The notes: generated from the letters alone by a model not told the origin. 64,000 bases of DNA from Hippopus hippopus (GCA_946811185.2 OX328105.1:44578845-44642844); one strand, 5' to 3'; numbered from the stretch's first letter, positions 10,125 through 20,959 are shown. A program made the numbers and translations.

Positions 10125-10395
10125 TGCTCTCGACCCGTATTGTACCACAACCTTAGTAACCGTAACACTTTGATACCTAAAAGTCATGAAGCAGTAAATG
10201 TTACTAAATAAATATATCGATCGTAATATCACATGTGCAATATCTCATCAAAATATACATTATGATGTGCAAAACACACTTTGAATGCGATAACAAGTAG
10301 ACGATAGAATGAGATAAAAGACAAAGTAAATGTGTTAATATGAGTTACGAGCGTAAACCGATAGTAGAGGAATCCTGCTAATATGTTGATATTGC
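10125..10395. other. No recognisable feature
   Basis: AT-rich sequence without repeats or frames of note. Confidence 0.35.
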
Positions 10396-10399
10396 CTTA

Positions 10400-10575
10400 C
10401 CCTTCTAAATAAGTGATATGAAACTTTCAAGCCGATAGTAAGAACTCAAATTTTTGCTATTTCATAGGGATATTTTGTGAAAAATATCTATTTATCTGAC
10501 AGCGTAGGCGTTCTGTGCAGTCTGATCTTGAGTCTATGCTGTCCCAATAATGTCTTTGAGTCGCGCTTCAGGAAG
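10400..10575 (-). repeat. PAL-A MITE with one hairpin arm deleted
   Basis: It starts CCCTTCTAAATAAGTG. The sequence runs from the left stem base directly to the loop-distal arm ('gcgtaggcgttctgtgcagt'), so most of one arm is gone. Right end is eroded. Confidence 0.78.
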
Positions 10576-10606
10576 TCCGGTAACTCGGACTTATTAGACA
10601 TTTTAA

Positions 10607-10810
10607 CTATTATCCTGCTAAATAACGAACATGAAATTTTCAACTCGATAGTAAACACCAAAATATTGCCATTTCAAAGTCATGTTTTGGGGAATAATAT
10701 CTCCTTATCGGACAGTGCAGATCCAAGATCAGACTGCACGTTCTGTGCAGTCTGATCTTGATCTACACTGTCCGCAAAAGGTCAGTGAGTCGCGCTTGGC
10801 AGCTAAAGGG
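10607..10810 (-). repeat. PAL-A MITE, full length 204 bp, TTAA both sides
   Basis: TTAA 10603-10606 and 10811-10814. Hairpin at about 10711-10773 with arms 'ggacagtgcagatccaagat' and inverse. Right end 'cagctaaaggg'. Confidence 0.93.
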
Positions 10811-10871
10811 TTAACACATTTTTGAACTTTTTAATAAATCTCGTACAGCTGACGATATCATCCATTTTGCA

Positions 10872-11047
10872 CGTATTCACCAACCATTCTTTCATTGCTT
10901 TCTCAGTCGATATTCCAAATTGAGAAAGTAACACTATCGCTGACTGGCTAAACCATTTGATTATGCCGATCAGAAATGTTACTTTAAAATTTAGATGATT
11001 CTTGAGAATTTGACTAAAATGCAATTTACAACAGTTAGCGAACATTG
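10872..11047 (+). repeat. PAL-F element, diverged
   Basis: 'caccaaccattctttcattg', 'gaaagtaacac', 'ctgactggctaaaccatttg', then the decayed second arm. The palindrome is still visible at the centre. Confidence 0.7.
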
Positions 11048-11149
11048 GCCTTGACCTTGGATCTACAGAGTTCCTTTATAATCAGAACACTCCAGCCCCA
11101 GCACCTGTCTCAATTACTGTAAAAAGTAGAACTTTTTCAGACATCCATG

Positions 11150-11262
11150 GTCCATGCTTAGACTGCACGTTCTGTTCATCGGTCTTTATCAGAACATGCA
11201 GTCTGATCTTGATCTACAGTGTTCGCAAAAGGTCAGCGAGTCACGCTTAACAGGTTCAGGGT
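11150..11262 (-). repeat. PAL-A MITE, partial
   Basis: 'gactgcacgttctg' then an insert, 'atgcagtctgatcttgatct', 'cgcaaaaggtcagcgagtc' and 'ggttcaggg' before TTAA (11263-11266). One arm is shortened. Confidence 0.75.
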
Positions 11263-11383
11263 TAAAAAAAAACTTTTTTAATAAAGACGCAAGTTTACAC
11301 TGTAGCACTGTAGGCCAAGAGAAGTGTTCCTCTTGGCAGTGATAAATTGTTCCAGCCCATTAGCGTCTTGAATAAATCCATTA

Positions 11384-11582
11384 CCCTTTACCAGATGAAG
11401 AAAAATTTCGACTTGTCTAAACTCAAAGCTTTTGCAGACGACAAATTAAATGTGGCTTGGATGATTGGATTTGTCTTTAATAGGTTAGAAAACGGGTTAC
11501 CAGCATTTTCTCCTTTTCCAACATTTTTTCCCCATAGATTTCTACCAAGGGGTCATTAAAACTAGGGAATGTTTAGAAAGGG
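11384..11582 (+). repeat. PAL-B MITE, left arm deleted up to the palindrome centre
   Basis: Terminus CCCTTTACCAGATG, 'gacttgtctaaactcaaag', 'gcagacgacaaattaaatgt', then 'gaaaac' joined directly to 'gggttaccagcattttctcc'. Right end 'gaaaggg' precedes TTAA 11583-11586. The whole left arm is missing. Confidence 0.85.
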
Positions 11583-11962
11583 TTAATTCATTACCCCTTG
11601 AAAAAAGAAAGTAGTAGACGGTTTTGAAAATATCTCTGTGAAATAGAGATAATCGACGTGGACCAAAGGTTCAGTGCATAGATACATGAATACTTGTTAC
11701 GAGCAATTCCTCTATTGCCCGACAGGTTTTCAAAAGTCGCCTTTTGTATGACACGAATGCTCGTCTGCAGTAGATAGTATTCTAATACCAGTTATTTCTG
11801 GTATGACACAAATTTACAGTCGTCTGCAGTAGACAATGCTTTAATAAAGAACATGAGTTACAGACCTACTTTTCACTGCGTTACTACATTCTGTTGACTG
11901 TTATGAGTCCTCCGTTTCCGGTTCCGGACTGTAACAGTAGCAGGTGAGAACCTGGCCATCTT

Positions 11963-12140
11963 TTCAAAGCTGTCCAAATCTATAGCAATTGCAGACGCTA
12001 ATTCAACTGTGGCTCAAGCGGTGGAAATTTTATTTGACAGGGTAGAAAACATTGTGGGCAAAGAAGAAAACGTTAGTTACAAGCATGTTCTCCTTTACCC
12101 AAATTGTTTTTAAAAGCTTTATTCTGTAGGGTGGTTAACA
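11963..12140 (+). repeat. PAL-B MITE, diverged
   Basis: 'gctgtccaaatctatagcaa', 'gggtagaaaacattgtgggc', a mutated centre, 'gttctcctttacccaaattg', and a right arm ending 'gtggttaac'. Confidence 0.7.
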
Positions 12141-12311
12141 CACATGTATTTGTAATTCCTTCAAACTGTCAGAATGTCAGAATCCGTCTCCCGCCTGCGA
12201 TAATAACAAGGAAATTCTACATGATAGAACGCAATTATCAACTGGAATTCTGACGGATAAATAATGTGAATGCAGGGTAAATGCTCTTTTCTTTTCTCCT
12301 TTCTTTCCTAG

Positions 12312-12515
12312 GCCCGTATTCCGAACGGGCACCAACCATTCTAAATTGCATTGCTAGTCTTATTGTTGATTTAGAATGTAACAGAATTTCTGATTGGCGA
12401 AACCAATGGTTTAATAGCCTATACGAAATTGCGTCACTTTCAAACGAAGAAAATTCTTGAGAATTGCTAGTAGACTAAGAATGTTATTGAGAATGCTTGG
12501 AGAAAGCGGACTCTG
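12312..12515 (+). repeat. PAL-F element
   Basis: Left 'cgtattccgaac...caccaaccattc', centre 'ctgattggcgaaaccaatgg', right 'gactaagaatgtt...gagaatgcttgg'. The arms are diverged but recognisable. Confidence 0.72.
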
Positions 12516-12597
12516 GAGTAAATTAGCATCAGACTACATTGAAATTAAAATCACCATTCTAAAAAGGAGGTTAATTATTACGAACTGAAGATTACTC

Positions 12598-12675
12598 AAT
12601 ATATGCTTTTGAAAATATTATGACAAAAGGAGAAATTGCTCGGATTGCTACAATGTTTTCAAAAGTCGTCTGCTA
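12598..12675. repeat. Low-identity PAL-B-like remnant
   Basis: 'gcttttgaaaatattatgac', 'aaaaggagaaattgctcgg', 'caatgttttcaaaagtcg'. Confidence 0.45.
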
Positions 12676-12940
12676 CAAGAAGAGAAAATTCGTCTGCAAG
12701 GGGAAAGGAGCTAATGAGCAATAAAACAGGTAAAAATTAGGTTCTCGTTGAAACCTCACTGCTGAGGTAAGTACCATTGTAAATACCGCGGTAATTTGGG
12801 AGGCTGGATAAACATTTCGAATGTCTTTTTAATGGAATTACTTTGGAATTACTGATCGTTTACCCCACCCGCCTCCCGCAAATGATAATAGCTTTGATTT
12901 GACTTGAATGGTGTCTTAGGCTACTTTCAACATTATTTAA

Positions 12941-13161
12941 CCCATTACCACACAGTCCCTACTTTTGACGACCCTGAGAAAGAAGCCTGTAGAAAACACT
13001 GTGGGAAATGGAGAAAATGCTGGTAACCAGCATTTTCTCCTTTTCCCACAATGTTTTCTACCCCTTACAAAACAAATTTCAAATTTTCAGTCACTTTTAT
13101 TTTGTCGTCTGCAAATGCTTTCGATTTGGACAAACCTAAAATTTTGTCGTTTGGTAATGAG
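12941..13161 (-). repeat. PAL-B MITE, full length with TTAA on both sides
   Basis: TTAA 12937-12940 and 13162-13165. The near-perfect palindrome at about 12991-13056 is centred on 'gctggtaaccagc'. Right end 'gtcgtttggtaatgag'. A clean reference copy. Confidence 0.93.
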
Positions 13162-13447
13162 TTAAGACATGTTAGCTTACTTATTGATGCTTGTCCTTAG
13201 TTTTGCTGGTATTAGGCTAGACCTTTGAAGTTTCTTGTCAAGGGGAGAAACACAGCACCAACCATGATAATATTGTGCTAATGAAGGCTCCTTTAGGAGC
13301 CGGATCTTTCCGCTGGGATATTGACTTATTGTGTTAGGTTTTGGATGGCGGGGTCTTAGGTCTGAATCGCACATATATACTTCACTGTTAACGTGTCCTT
13401 TAGGCACAGCGCGCCTGTCAGTTACTGGTATTGAACAGGCAGAAATT

Positions 13448-13530
13448 ACCTTTTGAGCTACATTTAATTTGTCGTCTGCAAATGCTTTCAGTTTATGTGA
13501 GTCTAAAATTTTGTCGTTTTGCGTAAAGCT
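13448..13530 (-). repeat. PAL-B MITE, right third only
   Basis: 'acatttaatttgtcgtctgc', 'aaatgctttcagttt', 'gtctaaaattttgtcg'. It has no palindrome. Confidence 0.7.
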
Positions 13531-13639
13531 CAGAAAAAATTGGGTGATTAACGAACTATATATAACGAACCTATAGCTCTTTAGCGCTATATCTATTAAG
13601 TGCATTTAAGTGCCACCTCTTTTAAAGGCTGACTAAACA

Positions 13640-13790
13640 ATCCACAGAGACCCAGACATACTTTATGTCATAGGCTTGACTAAACAAGCGGACGGTTCAG
13701 ATTCAAGATCAAACTGCACGTCATGTACAGTATGATCTTGATCTATGACGTCAACAAAGGTCCCTGTTTTCGCCCATGGGTAAAACCTTT
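13640..13790 (-). repeat. PAL-A MITE, degenerate
   Basis: Hairpin core at 13685-13752 with mismatches (ttcaagatcaaactgcacg / tacagtatgatcttgatct). The ends have decayed. A further half-core 'catagatcaagatcagacg' lies at 13967-13986. Confidence 0.7.
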
Positions 13791-14050
13791 GCCTGTCTGA
13801 CTGCCTCTCGGATTTCAAAATAACGAGTCATGTGATCAAAGATGTATAGGTTGGAAATACCGAAAAATGACTAGATAGTTTCATGCCTTTCTTTGTTGCA
13901 CATTTGCTTAGTTTTAGTGTTAACTCTAGCGTCGCCAACAGGGCGTAACAACTTTTTTGCAAACGACATAGATCAAGATCAGACGTACACATCGTCTATT
14001 ATTTTATCCTTAACAATGGTCAAAAGAGTAACACGATAAAGTCAACAAAT

Positions 14051-15140
14051 CACTGACATATTATCTCCCATGTAACTTTATCAACCTCTGACCGATTGTA
14101 CGTCGAATTATAAAACTCAATCAACCTCTGACTTGGTGTTCATCATACTAAAGAACTCTAACAAGCTCTGAATAAGTGTCTTCCATACATTAGGACTTAT
14201 TAACCTCTGAAAGAGTGTACGTCATACTCTGACTTAGTCTTCGTTATACCATGTAACACTACGAACCTCTAGGTGCTCGTCGTACTATAAAACCCTACCT
14301 CTAACATATTGAACATTTGTATTTTGTAACTCTACCTACTTTTGACAAAGTTTCATTACTCTATCATTCCTGACTATGCGTTCAGTGCACTCTTTCAATC
14401 TCTAGCTAAGTGTTCGTTACACTATAGAACTCAGTAAATCTCTGATTTAGTGTTTATCGTACTCGATAACGTTGTCTACCTATGACTAAGTGTATATAGT
14501 ACTACAGAATGCATCAACCTCTGAGCTCGTGTTCGTCGCACTTTTTGCATCAACCTCTAAATTACTTTTGACCTCTTTCACCTTCTATCTAGGTGTTTGT
14601 CATACTGTAAACGTCTATCGACGCTAACAGCTGACTTACTGGTCGTCATATTCAAGAACTCTATCAATCCCTGACTTTGTCACTGTTAAACGTTATAACT
14701 CTTTCAACTTCTGACTTAGAGTTGGTCACAATATTAAATTCTACCAAACCTTTAACAAAGTATCCGTCCTATTTTGTAACTTTGCCATCGCGAGACAAAG
14801 TGTTCGTCAACTTATTTAACACTGCCAACCTCTGACTTAGTGTTCATCACACATTATTACTCTACCAATTTCTGACTAATTGTACGTCTCCTTATTTAAT
14901 TCTACCAAGCTCTGACTAAATGTTCGTCACAGAATATAACTCTACTAATCTCTGACTTAGTATTCGCCAAACTATGTAACTTTACCAATCTTTAACTAAG
15001 TATCTGTCTTTCTTTGTAACTCTACTAACCTCTGACTTAGAGTTCATCTTACTTAGTAAATCTACCAATCCCTGACATAGCGTTCAACATAGAGTAAATC
15101 TATAACAACCTTTATCCTAGTCTTCGTCAAAGTAAAAAAC
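14051..15140 (+). repeat. ~40-bp minisatellite, about 28 copies
   Basis: Unit approximates 'aactctaccaacctctgact' + 'tagtgttcgtcatactatgt'. 'ctctg' anchors at 14086, 14126, 14166 and 14205 give periods of 40, 40 and 39. One unit near 14227 is shortened to about 22. Copies are substantially diverged, which fits an old array. No open frame spans it. Confidence 0.93.
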
Positions 15141-15473
15141 CGTTTTGTGTTTAAAACTTACGGTAGTGGACCTTGGAAAAGTGAGAAATGGATTGTGTTA
15201 AAGATACTGTATTGATCTGGCTTAAAACACAAACCGAGCAAGCAAAATCTTCAAACAGTATTCCTGTGTTTTTTGTCGGTGACTCGCTTATATCAGAGAC
15301 GAAACCTAGTCAATGTTGGCCAAATCATACTGTTGTATTTCAACATTATTTTCAAGTTTGGTCATGTCACTTATCTACCTTTTCCACAGTTCAAAGCCAT
15401 TGTGATACGAACAAGCCGGGGATAACACTCATTGAAAGATAACATGAAATTCCTCCTAACATGCATGACCTGA

Positions 15474-15683
15474 CCCTTTATCAGACAGCAAAATTATAGA
15501 TTGTCCACATTGAAAGTATTTGTAGAAGACAATCAAGTTTAGCTAACATGATGGGATTTGTTTTTTTCAGAAAGGATAGAAAACATTGTGGGAAAAGGAG
15601 AAAATGCTGGTTACCAGCATTTTCTCCTTTTCCCACAATGTTTTCCGCAAGATTGCAGAAAAATAGGATTATGTGGAGAAAGG
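15474..15683 (+). repeat. PAL-B MITE, near full length
   Basis: 'ccctttatcagacagc' left end, perfect palindrome at about 15580-15643, right end 'gagaaagg' before TTAA 15684-15687. Confidence 0.88.
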
Positions 15684-15796
15684 TTAAAGATAAAGCCCTT
15701 GACTCATCTTATGATACGCGGACTCATTTATTTTGACTTTTTTTTTTTGAGTACGGACGAATATTTTTAGCGGCCCACACACGATCAGTTTATTTG

Positions 15797-15900
15797 TCAA
15801 TAATATTGTCAATACACGATATTGTCGATACGTGTACATGATATTGTCAATACATGATATTGTCAGTATATGATATTGTCAATACATGATATTTTCAATT
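15797..15900 (+). repeat. Short tandem array of 'acatgatattgtcaat'
   Basis: Five to six imperfect units of about 16-18 bp, varying at 'cacgat', 'catgat' and 'tatgat'. Confidence 0.85.
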
Positions 15901-16161
15901 ATATTGAACTTGGTTGAGCAATGTGGAACACTTGAGCATTATGCAGTCAATGTTTGCGCGCGCGGAAAAATACTGACAGACCCTCAAAATACCTTTACCA
16001 AAAGGTGGACGATGTGTGCATGAACAAATGTATTGAACAAAATGACCATTGCAAAGAATGGTGTCAAACCTGTCTATGCGGTCATCTCTATTAGGCGAGC
16101 AACCTGTTTTCAGACGCAAAATTTTGGTTCCAACAAGCTTTATTTAAGGTCAAATCAACCC

Positions 16162-16423
16162 GAGCTATGCTCTTAAAAGGGGGGCTTAATGCATCTGCAA
16201 AAGGTATCGATTCATGTCAGCTTGCGCAGTCCGCGCAGGCTGACATGAATCTAAACCTTTTGCATTTGTTAAATTTTCTGCATATCCAAGGTCCATTCTA
16301 CCTCATGATTTCAGTCGATTGCAAGACAAAATGGATTTTACGGGCCCATAATTATGTGATGACTTGCTTGTACAATTTATCACAGAGACGCATTATGCCC
16401 CCCTTTTTCGCAGAACATGTCTC
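16162..16423 (+). repeat. PAL-C MITE, full length
   Basis: Left 'gagctatgctcttaaaag', hairpin at about 16217-16246 ('gtcagcttgcgcagtccgcg'), 'gggcccataattatgtgatg', right 'gaacatgtctc'. The flanks AACC/ATCT do not match, so no target duplication remains. Confidence 0.87.
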
Positions 16424-16672
16424 ATCTCTATTTAGCAAACATCTACTTTTTACAAGCACTTTTGACTGCATGTTCAGCATTATATAGAAAATATTAATGA
16501 TAATGATATTGATCGAGTATAGGCCGCATGAGTCATCTTGCAATATAAAAAAAAAATTTTTTTTCACTTAATCGGATGATTGCGTTTCATAGCAGGCGAC
16601 TGAGGAATCTTGTACCCTTTTTAAAATGCTTTACAAATACCCATTTAGCTATTTCATCGCCAAGTATAATAT

Positions 16673-16936
16673 AAGCCATGTTCTGTGATTAAGGGTTTAA
16701 TGCATCTCTGTGATGCATTGTACCGGCGAGCAAGTATCACATAGTTAGGGAATCCATAAAATTCATTTTTGTCTAACAACCGACCAAACCATGCAGTGGA
16801 ATGGTCCTTTGACATGCAGAAAATTGACCGATAGCAAAAAGTTTCGACTCAGGTCAGCCTGCGCGGACTGTGCAGGCTGACCTGAGTTGATACTTTTTGC
16901 ATATGCATTAAACCCCCTTCTCACAGAGAATGGCTC
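16673..16936 (-). repeat. PAL-C MITE with ATAT duplication
   Basis: ATAT at 16669-16672 and 16937-16940. Hairpin arms 'ctcaggtcagcctgcgcgg' and inverse at about 16849-16888. Ends AAGCCATG and 'agaatggctc'. Confidence 0.9.
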
Positions 16937-17006
16937 ATATTAACTCTACCTCTTCCGACGGCTGAAAACACAATCCACCGAAAATTAGAAGATAAAAAAC
17001 ACATTT

Positions 17007-17267
17007 GAGCCATACTTCGGCAAAAGGGCGCTTAATGCGCCTCCGTGATACATGGTACGAAGCAAGCCATCAAATACTTATGGATCGGTAATAGTCACTT
17101 CTTTTAACAACCAACTTAATCATGAGGTAAAATGGTCCTTGTAGATACATAGAATTGACCAATAACGAAAAGTTTCGGTCCAGGTCAGCCTGCGCGGACT
17201 GCGCAGGCTGACCTGGGTCGATACTTTTCGCAGATGCATTAAGCCCCCTTTTCACAGAGCATGGCTC
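17007..17267 (-). repeat. PAL-C MITE with ATTT duplication
   Basis: ATTT at 17003-17006 and 17268-17271. Hairpin arms 'ccaggtcagcctgcgcgg' / inverse at about 17181-17219, extended by 'cgaaaagt/acttttcg'. The third PAL-C in 1.1 kb. Confidence 0.92.
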
Positions 17268-17336
17268 ATTTATATCCTACTGTCATTTCGACATGCACGA
17301 TTCTGTCTCATCAGGCGGAATGCATTGTACTCGTAT

Positions 17337-17505
17337 CTCGTCTATGTTTTCTACAGGAAAGAAGCCTGTGGCTTGGAAAGAATATTGTGCGAAGTACTGG
17401 TTATAGAAACTGCAAAAAAAAAAAGCATGAATAGGTAAAAAGCCCGCCTTGATAGTTATGACTGAATTGGTGCTGAAAAACGGCGTTAAACGTCAAACAA
17501 TAAAA
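17337..17505 (+). repeat. SINE, 3' two-thirds
   Basis: 'gcctgtggcttggaaagaat', 'attgtgcgaagtactgg', an A-run, then 'actgaattggtgctgaaaa' and 'acggcgttaaacgtc'. It matches the body of the SINEs at 23789 and 35107. The tRNA head is missing. Confidence 0.78.
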
Positions 17506-17613
17506 GCATATTACAGTCTCATTACCTCTCAGATATTGTACATTAGGTACGCGAACCCTTTTTGTACTAACTTCGTTTGCTTCTCTTTTGTATTTTGACT
17601 GTGCACTTACCGC

Positions 17614-17843
17614 GCTACCAAACAAACACAAGTTCTAACGATCCTGCAGAAAAAAGCCCTGGAAAACATTGAGGAAAAAAAGAAAGAAACGTAAGTAACC
17701 AGCACGTTCTCATTGTACCACTTTGTTTTCTATCCTTTCGTATCAAAAAATTCCCGTTACAATTATTTTCCACATTTAATTTTTCGTCTCCAAAAACATT
17801 TTTAATTTGGGCGAGTTTAAAATTTTGTCGTGTGGTCAGGAGT
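17614..17843 (-). repeat. PAL-B MITE, diverged full length
   Basis: 'taccaaacaaacacaag', 'taacgatcctgcag', a weak palindrome, 'ctatcctttcg', then 'gtttaaaattttgtcgtgtg' and 'ggagttaa'. Confidence 0.75.
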
Positions 17844-18074
17844 TAAATGATTAAGCATTTCGAAGTTTGAACAAAGAAATGATAAAATCTACAGGATCAA
17901 GCATTTGTCAAATGCTCTCTCTAAGATTAAACCATTCTAAACTGTCTGTTTAGGAAGTGCAAAGTGGTGAAAAATATAAACCTTTATCTGCTTGAATTCA
18001 ATTTATCAACGGGATCAACGCTTATATGAGGTTCATTTGTCGGTTTTAATCAGTAAAACTATGGTAACGCTTAG

Positions 18075-18165
18075 AGCATGAATTGGATATCGAACAGTGT
18101 AGATCAAGATCAGACTGCACGAATGTGCAGTCTGATCTTGGTCTACACTGTTCGCAATCGCGGGA
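18075..18165 (-). repeat. PAL-A hairpin core
   Basis: Well-preserved arms 'gaacagtgtagatcaagatc' / inverse with the loop reduced to 'gaa'. The termini are gone. Confidence 0.82.
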
Positions 18166-18189
18166 AACCAGCGACTGCAATGCCCTGAA

Positions 18190-18490
18190 TATGTGTAAAT
18201 TCAGATAATGCAGACACATAAAAACTTTGGGACAGCTCGGGTCTGGATTGTGTAAATTTTAATGGGACGTGAAATTTCAATTGTTCTCATTTTGATCTTA
18301 GGCAAGATAACAACCGGCAGAATTTAGCCTAACCTCTCTGCTGATAAGTTGAAGGTTCCCCCTCTTTTTTGCAATATTACTCATAACTTTGTGTTACACG
18401 TTTCGTCCAAACTGCATGTATTTTTTTAGTTGCTATTGTTGTTGATCCTGTTTTTGTTGTTATGGAAACCAATTATCTGTCGAAACCAAG
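18190..18490. other. No recognisable feature
   Basis: Mixed sequence with a T-run and 'gttgttgatcctg'. Nothing assignable. Confidence 0.3.
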
Positions 18491-18504
18491 TGCTTGTTTA
18501 TATT

Positions 18505-18758
18505 GGACTTTAACGCCATTTTAACAGATTATCTTATATCACGGCGGCCAGTGCATCTATGCATGTGTTTTCTGGCATTCTCACACAAGTACTGATACAA
18601 TTTTCTTTCCAAACCAGTGACTACTTTCTCACATGCATCAGAGGTCAGTTGCGAAAAATCGCCGGAAAGAAAGTTCGCTGCAGCTGCAGCCAAGTATCGA
18701 ACCCGCAACTCTCAGGTTACGAGTTAGATACGCTAACAACAGAGCTTCCCGGCTGGGA
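18505..18758 (-). repeat. tRNA-derived SINE on minus strand
   Basis: Plus-strand 'tttaacgccattttaacaga', 'atcacggcggccagtgcatc' (tail), 'ccaaaccagtgactactttc' (body), 'agtatcgaacccgcaactct' (B box inverse), ending 'cagagcttcccgg' (A box inverse). All parts are present but diverged. Confidence 0.78.
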
Positions 18759-18894
18759 GACCAACACCAAGGGTGGAATGAGCATTTTAGAACCATTACG
18801 TACTCGTAACCCGAACTGGGACTGAATATTTAACAGCTAAAGTAAAACATAACTGAATGGATTGGAGTTTCTCGATCAGAAGAAGAAAATGCAT

Positions 18895-18965
18895 TTTCAT
18901 GTTCTGTGCAGTCTTGATCTACAAGGTCCACAAAAGGGCAGGATAATCTTGATCTACACTGATAC
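18895..18965 (-). repeat. PAL-A fragment
   Basis: 'catgttctgtgcagtcttga', 'tctacaaggtccacaaaagg'. A single arm only. Confidence 0.6.
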
Positions 18966-19082
18966 AGGTTTGTTGAATTCTTGGAGCCTAATAAACGTTG
19001 CACTGGTTTTCTATTCTCAGTATCTTCGAGTGTAAATGGCTGCAAAGTGCATTAATCCTCCACAGCACAGAGCATTATCGTA

Positions 19083-19165
19083 ATTGCCTCTCCAGACAGT
19101 GTAGATCAAGATCAGACTGCACATTCTGTGCAATCTGATCTTGATCTACACTGTCTGCTTCTTTT
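19083..19165. repeat. PAL-A hairpin core
   Basis: 'agacagtgtagatcaagatc' and its inverse around an 'attct' loop. The ends are lost. Confidence 0.82.
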
Positions 19166-19491
19166 TTGAGAAAGATTCCAGCAAAAACAAACATAAAAGA
19201 TGTGACATTTTGGTTCTTTACTTTGATTGATAATGTCTATTTCAATGTTTATTTCATAATTACCTCGGTAAAGGTTAACTTTTCTACTTGATACAGATTC
19301 CTCAGAGTGATTGCATTTTTTTTAAGTTCTAAGAGGAAACAAATTAAACGAAGCATTCTCTCTTCGATAAGGAAAAAGTGTTTGTAGATAATTAGTTTGT
19401 ATGATCTACTTGTGAATTTTGTAAATATTACGTGATTGTGATGATGTGTGGGGTCTTTGGGTGGAAAATAGGTCAAACTGTATACTTAAGG

Positions 19492-19525
19492 AGAGAGAGA
19501 CAGAGAGAGAGAGACAGAGAGTGAC

Positions 19526-19570
<45 letters not shown>

Positions 19571-19592
19571 CAGACAGACAGACAGACAGAAT
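19492..19592 (+). repeat. (GA)n / (CAGA)n microsatellite
   Basis: A GAGA tract grades into CAGAGA then CAGA units. Confidence 0.95.
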
Positions 19593-19688
19593 AAAAACAA
19601 AGACATGCTTAATGAAAATTCATTCTAAATACTCAGATTTGCCGCCTTGCGATTTAAGTGGGAAGGAAAAAAAAAAACGTTTCTATGA

Positions 19689-20210
19689 TACGCTGTGGCG
19701 ACAGGGTATCTAATGCATCTCCGTAATGCATTATACCAAGCAATATATTACAATTGGCCTGCAACACGCGAAAAGGGGCATTCGAACATTTCCGTAAAAT
19801 TGTCGTCTCGGATCAGCCTGCGCAGTCCGCGCAGGCTGATCCGAAATGACACTTTCCGTTTTTATGTAATTTTCTGTTTTTTGCAAGTCTACTGTAGCAC
19901 AATATCTAATGTAGTCGTAAAGTGTCGTGTCGGATTAGCCTGCGCGGACTGCGAAGGCTGATCCGAGACGACACTTTACACAAATGTCCGAATGCCCCTT
20001 TTCGCGTGTTGCAGGCCAATTATGGATCCGTGAAATCCATTTGTTTAATAACCGACTGAATACTGAGATAGGATGGTCCTTTGACGCGCAGAAAATGTAC
20101 TAGTAGCAAAATGTTTCGACCCAGGTCAGCCTACGAGGACTGCGCAGACTGGCCTGGTTGATACTTTTTGCAAATACATTAAACCCTCATTCCATAGAGT
20201 ACAGTTCATA
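19689..20210 (-). mobile_element. PAL-C MITE interrupted by a PAL-D element
   Basis: The left end is decayed ('gctgtggcgacagggtatct'). 'aatgcattataccaagcaa' runs to AATT (19752-19755), is interrupted by PAL-D, then resumes at AATT (20018-20021) with 'atggatccgtgaaatccat' through the hairpin (about 20122-20160) to 'gtacagttcata'. Confidence 0.88.
19756..20017 (+). mobile_element. PAL-D element (262 bp) nested in PAL-C, AATT duplication
   Basis: Terminal inverted repeats GGCCTGCAACACGCGAAAAG and its inverse at 19998-20017. Two hairpins: 19808-19844 and 19930-19966, both built on 'tcggatcagcctgcgc'-type arms. Flanking AATT (19752-19755, 20018-20021) is a single AATT in uninterrupted PAL-C copies. 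No coding capacity. Confidence 0.92.
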
Positions 20211-20214
20211 AGTT

Positions 20215-20570
20215 TAAAATAGCAGTTTGATCGTGAACATGTTATTCTGGAAAAAAAAAACTTTGAGCAAATGCTTCTCCTTTTTTTTTTAGCCGGGTTT
20301 TTTTATTTCTGCACGTAGGGAAAAAAACACGTTCATTAGATATTTCTCTTTGTACACAAACAAAAAAAAAAGTTTTAGATCAGTTATAATTTTTTTCGTG
20401 TATGTAGGTCTACGCGTGGACCCACTCTGCCTACGATATTGAGATACAAAAAGCAAAAAGAAATCTCAAAGTTAAGATATTAGGGTCTGGTGGCCACACT
20501 TATAATGTGCATATTTTTCTTCTTGCATTGCATTAGTAAATATTTCATGAACTTGATATACGTGTACATG
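20215..20570. other. Unassigned, rich in A and T homopolymers
   Basis: Several A8-10 and T9-11 runs. No family recognised. Confidence 0.35.
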
Positions 20571-20705
20571 TATTTCGTGTACGAGTTGTATGATTTTTAG
20601 AAAAGAAAACAACTTTATTTTGTGTACGATTAATATGGTATTTTGAGAGCAAAAAGCCGTATTTTGTTTACGAATTAAAAGGTGTTGAGAAAGAAAAATC
20701 AATTC
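20571..20705. repeat. Degenerate ~45-bp tandem triplet
   Basis: 'tatttcgtgtacgag' (20571), 'tattttgtgtacgat' (20616) and 'tattttgtttacgaa' (20660) recur at 44-45 bp. Confidence 0.6.
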
Positions 20706-20775
20706 CGTCTGTTACATTTTAACGTTTTAAGGAAAGTAACTATGACCTTGTATCTCTTCGCCAACTGACAGAATT

Positions 20776-20955
20776 CTTAACTCAATCAAATTACGAGCAT
20801 TTGCAGACAACAAATTCATTGTAGTTGGACATGAATGATTCATGTCTTTGAACTTAAAGAAAACATTGTGGGAAAAGGAGAAAATGCTGGTAACCAGCAT
20901 TTTCTTCTTTTCCTACAATGTTTTTAAAAGCTTGTTTATCAGTGCCGTTTGCCCT
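20776..20955 (+). repeat. PAL-B MITE, left end shortened
   Basis: 'aatcaaattacgagcatttg', 'cagacaacaaattcattgta', palindrome at about 20864-20926 with intact centre, then 'aaaagcttg...agtgccgtt'. Confidence 0.82.
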
Positions 20956-20959
20956 TACG

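Noticed and set aside
14051..15140. CRISPR-like array
   Set aside because: Regular ~40-bp period but no alternation of constant repeats and unique spacers; the whole unit is repeated. The eukaryotic context also argues against it.
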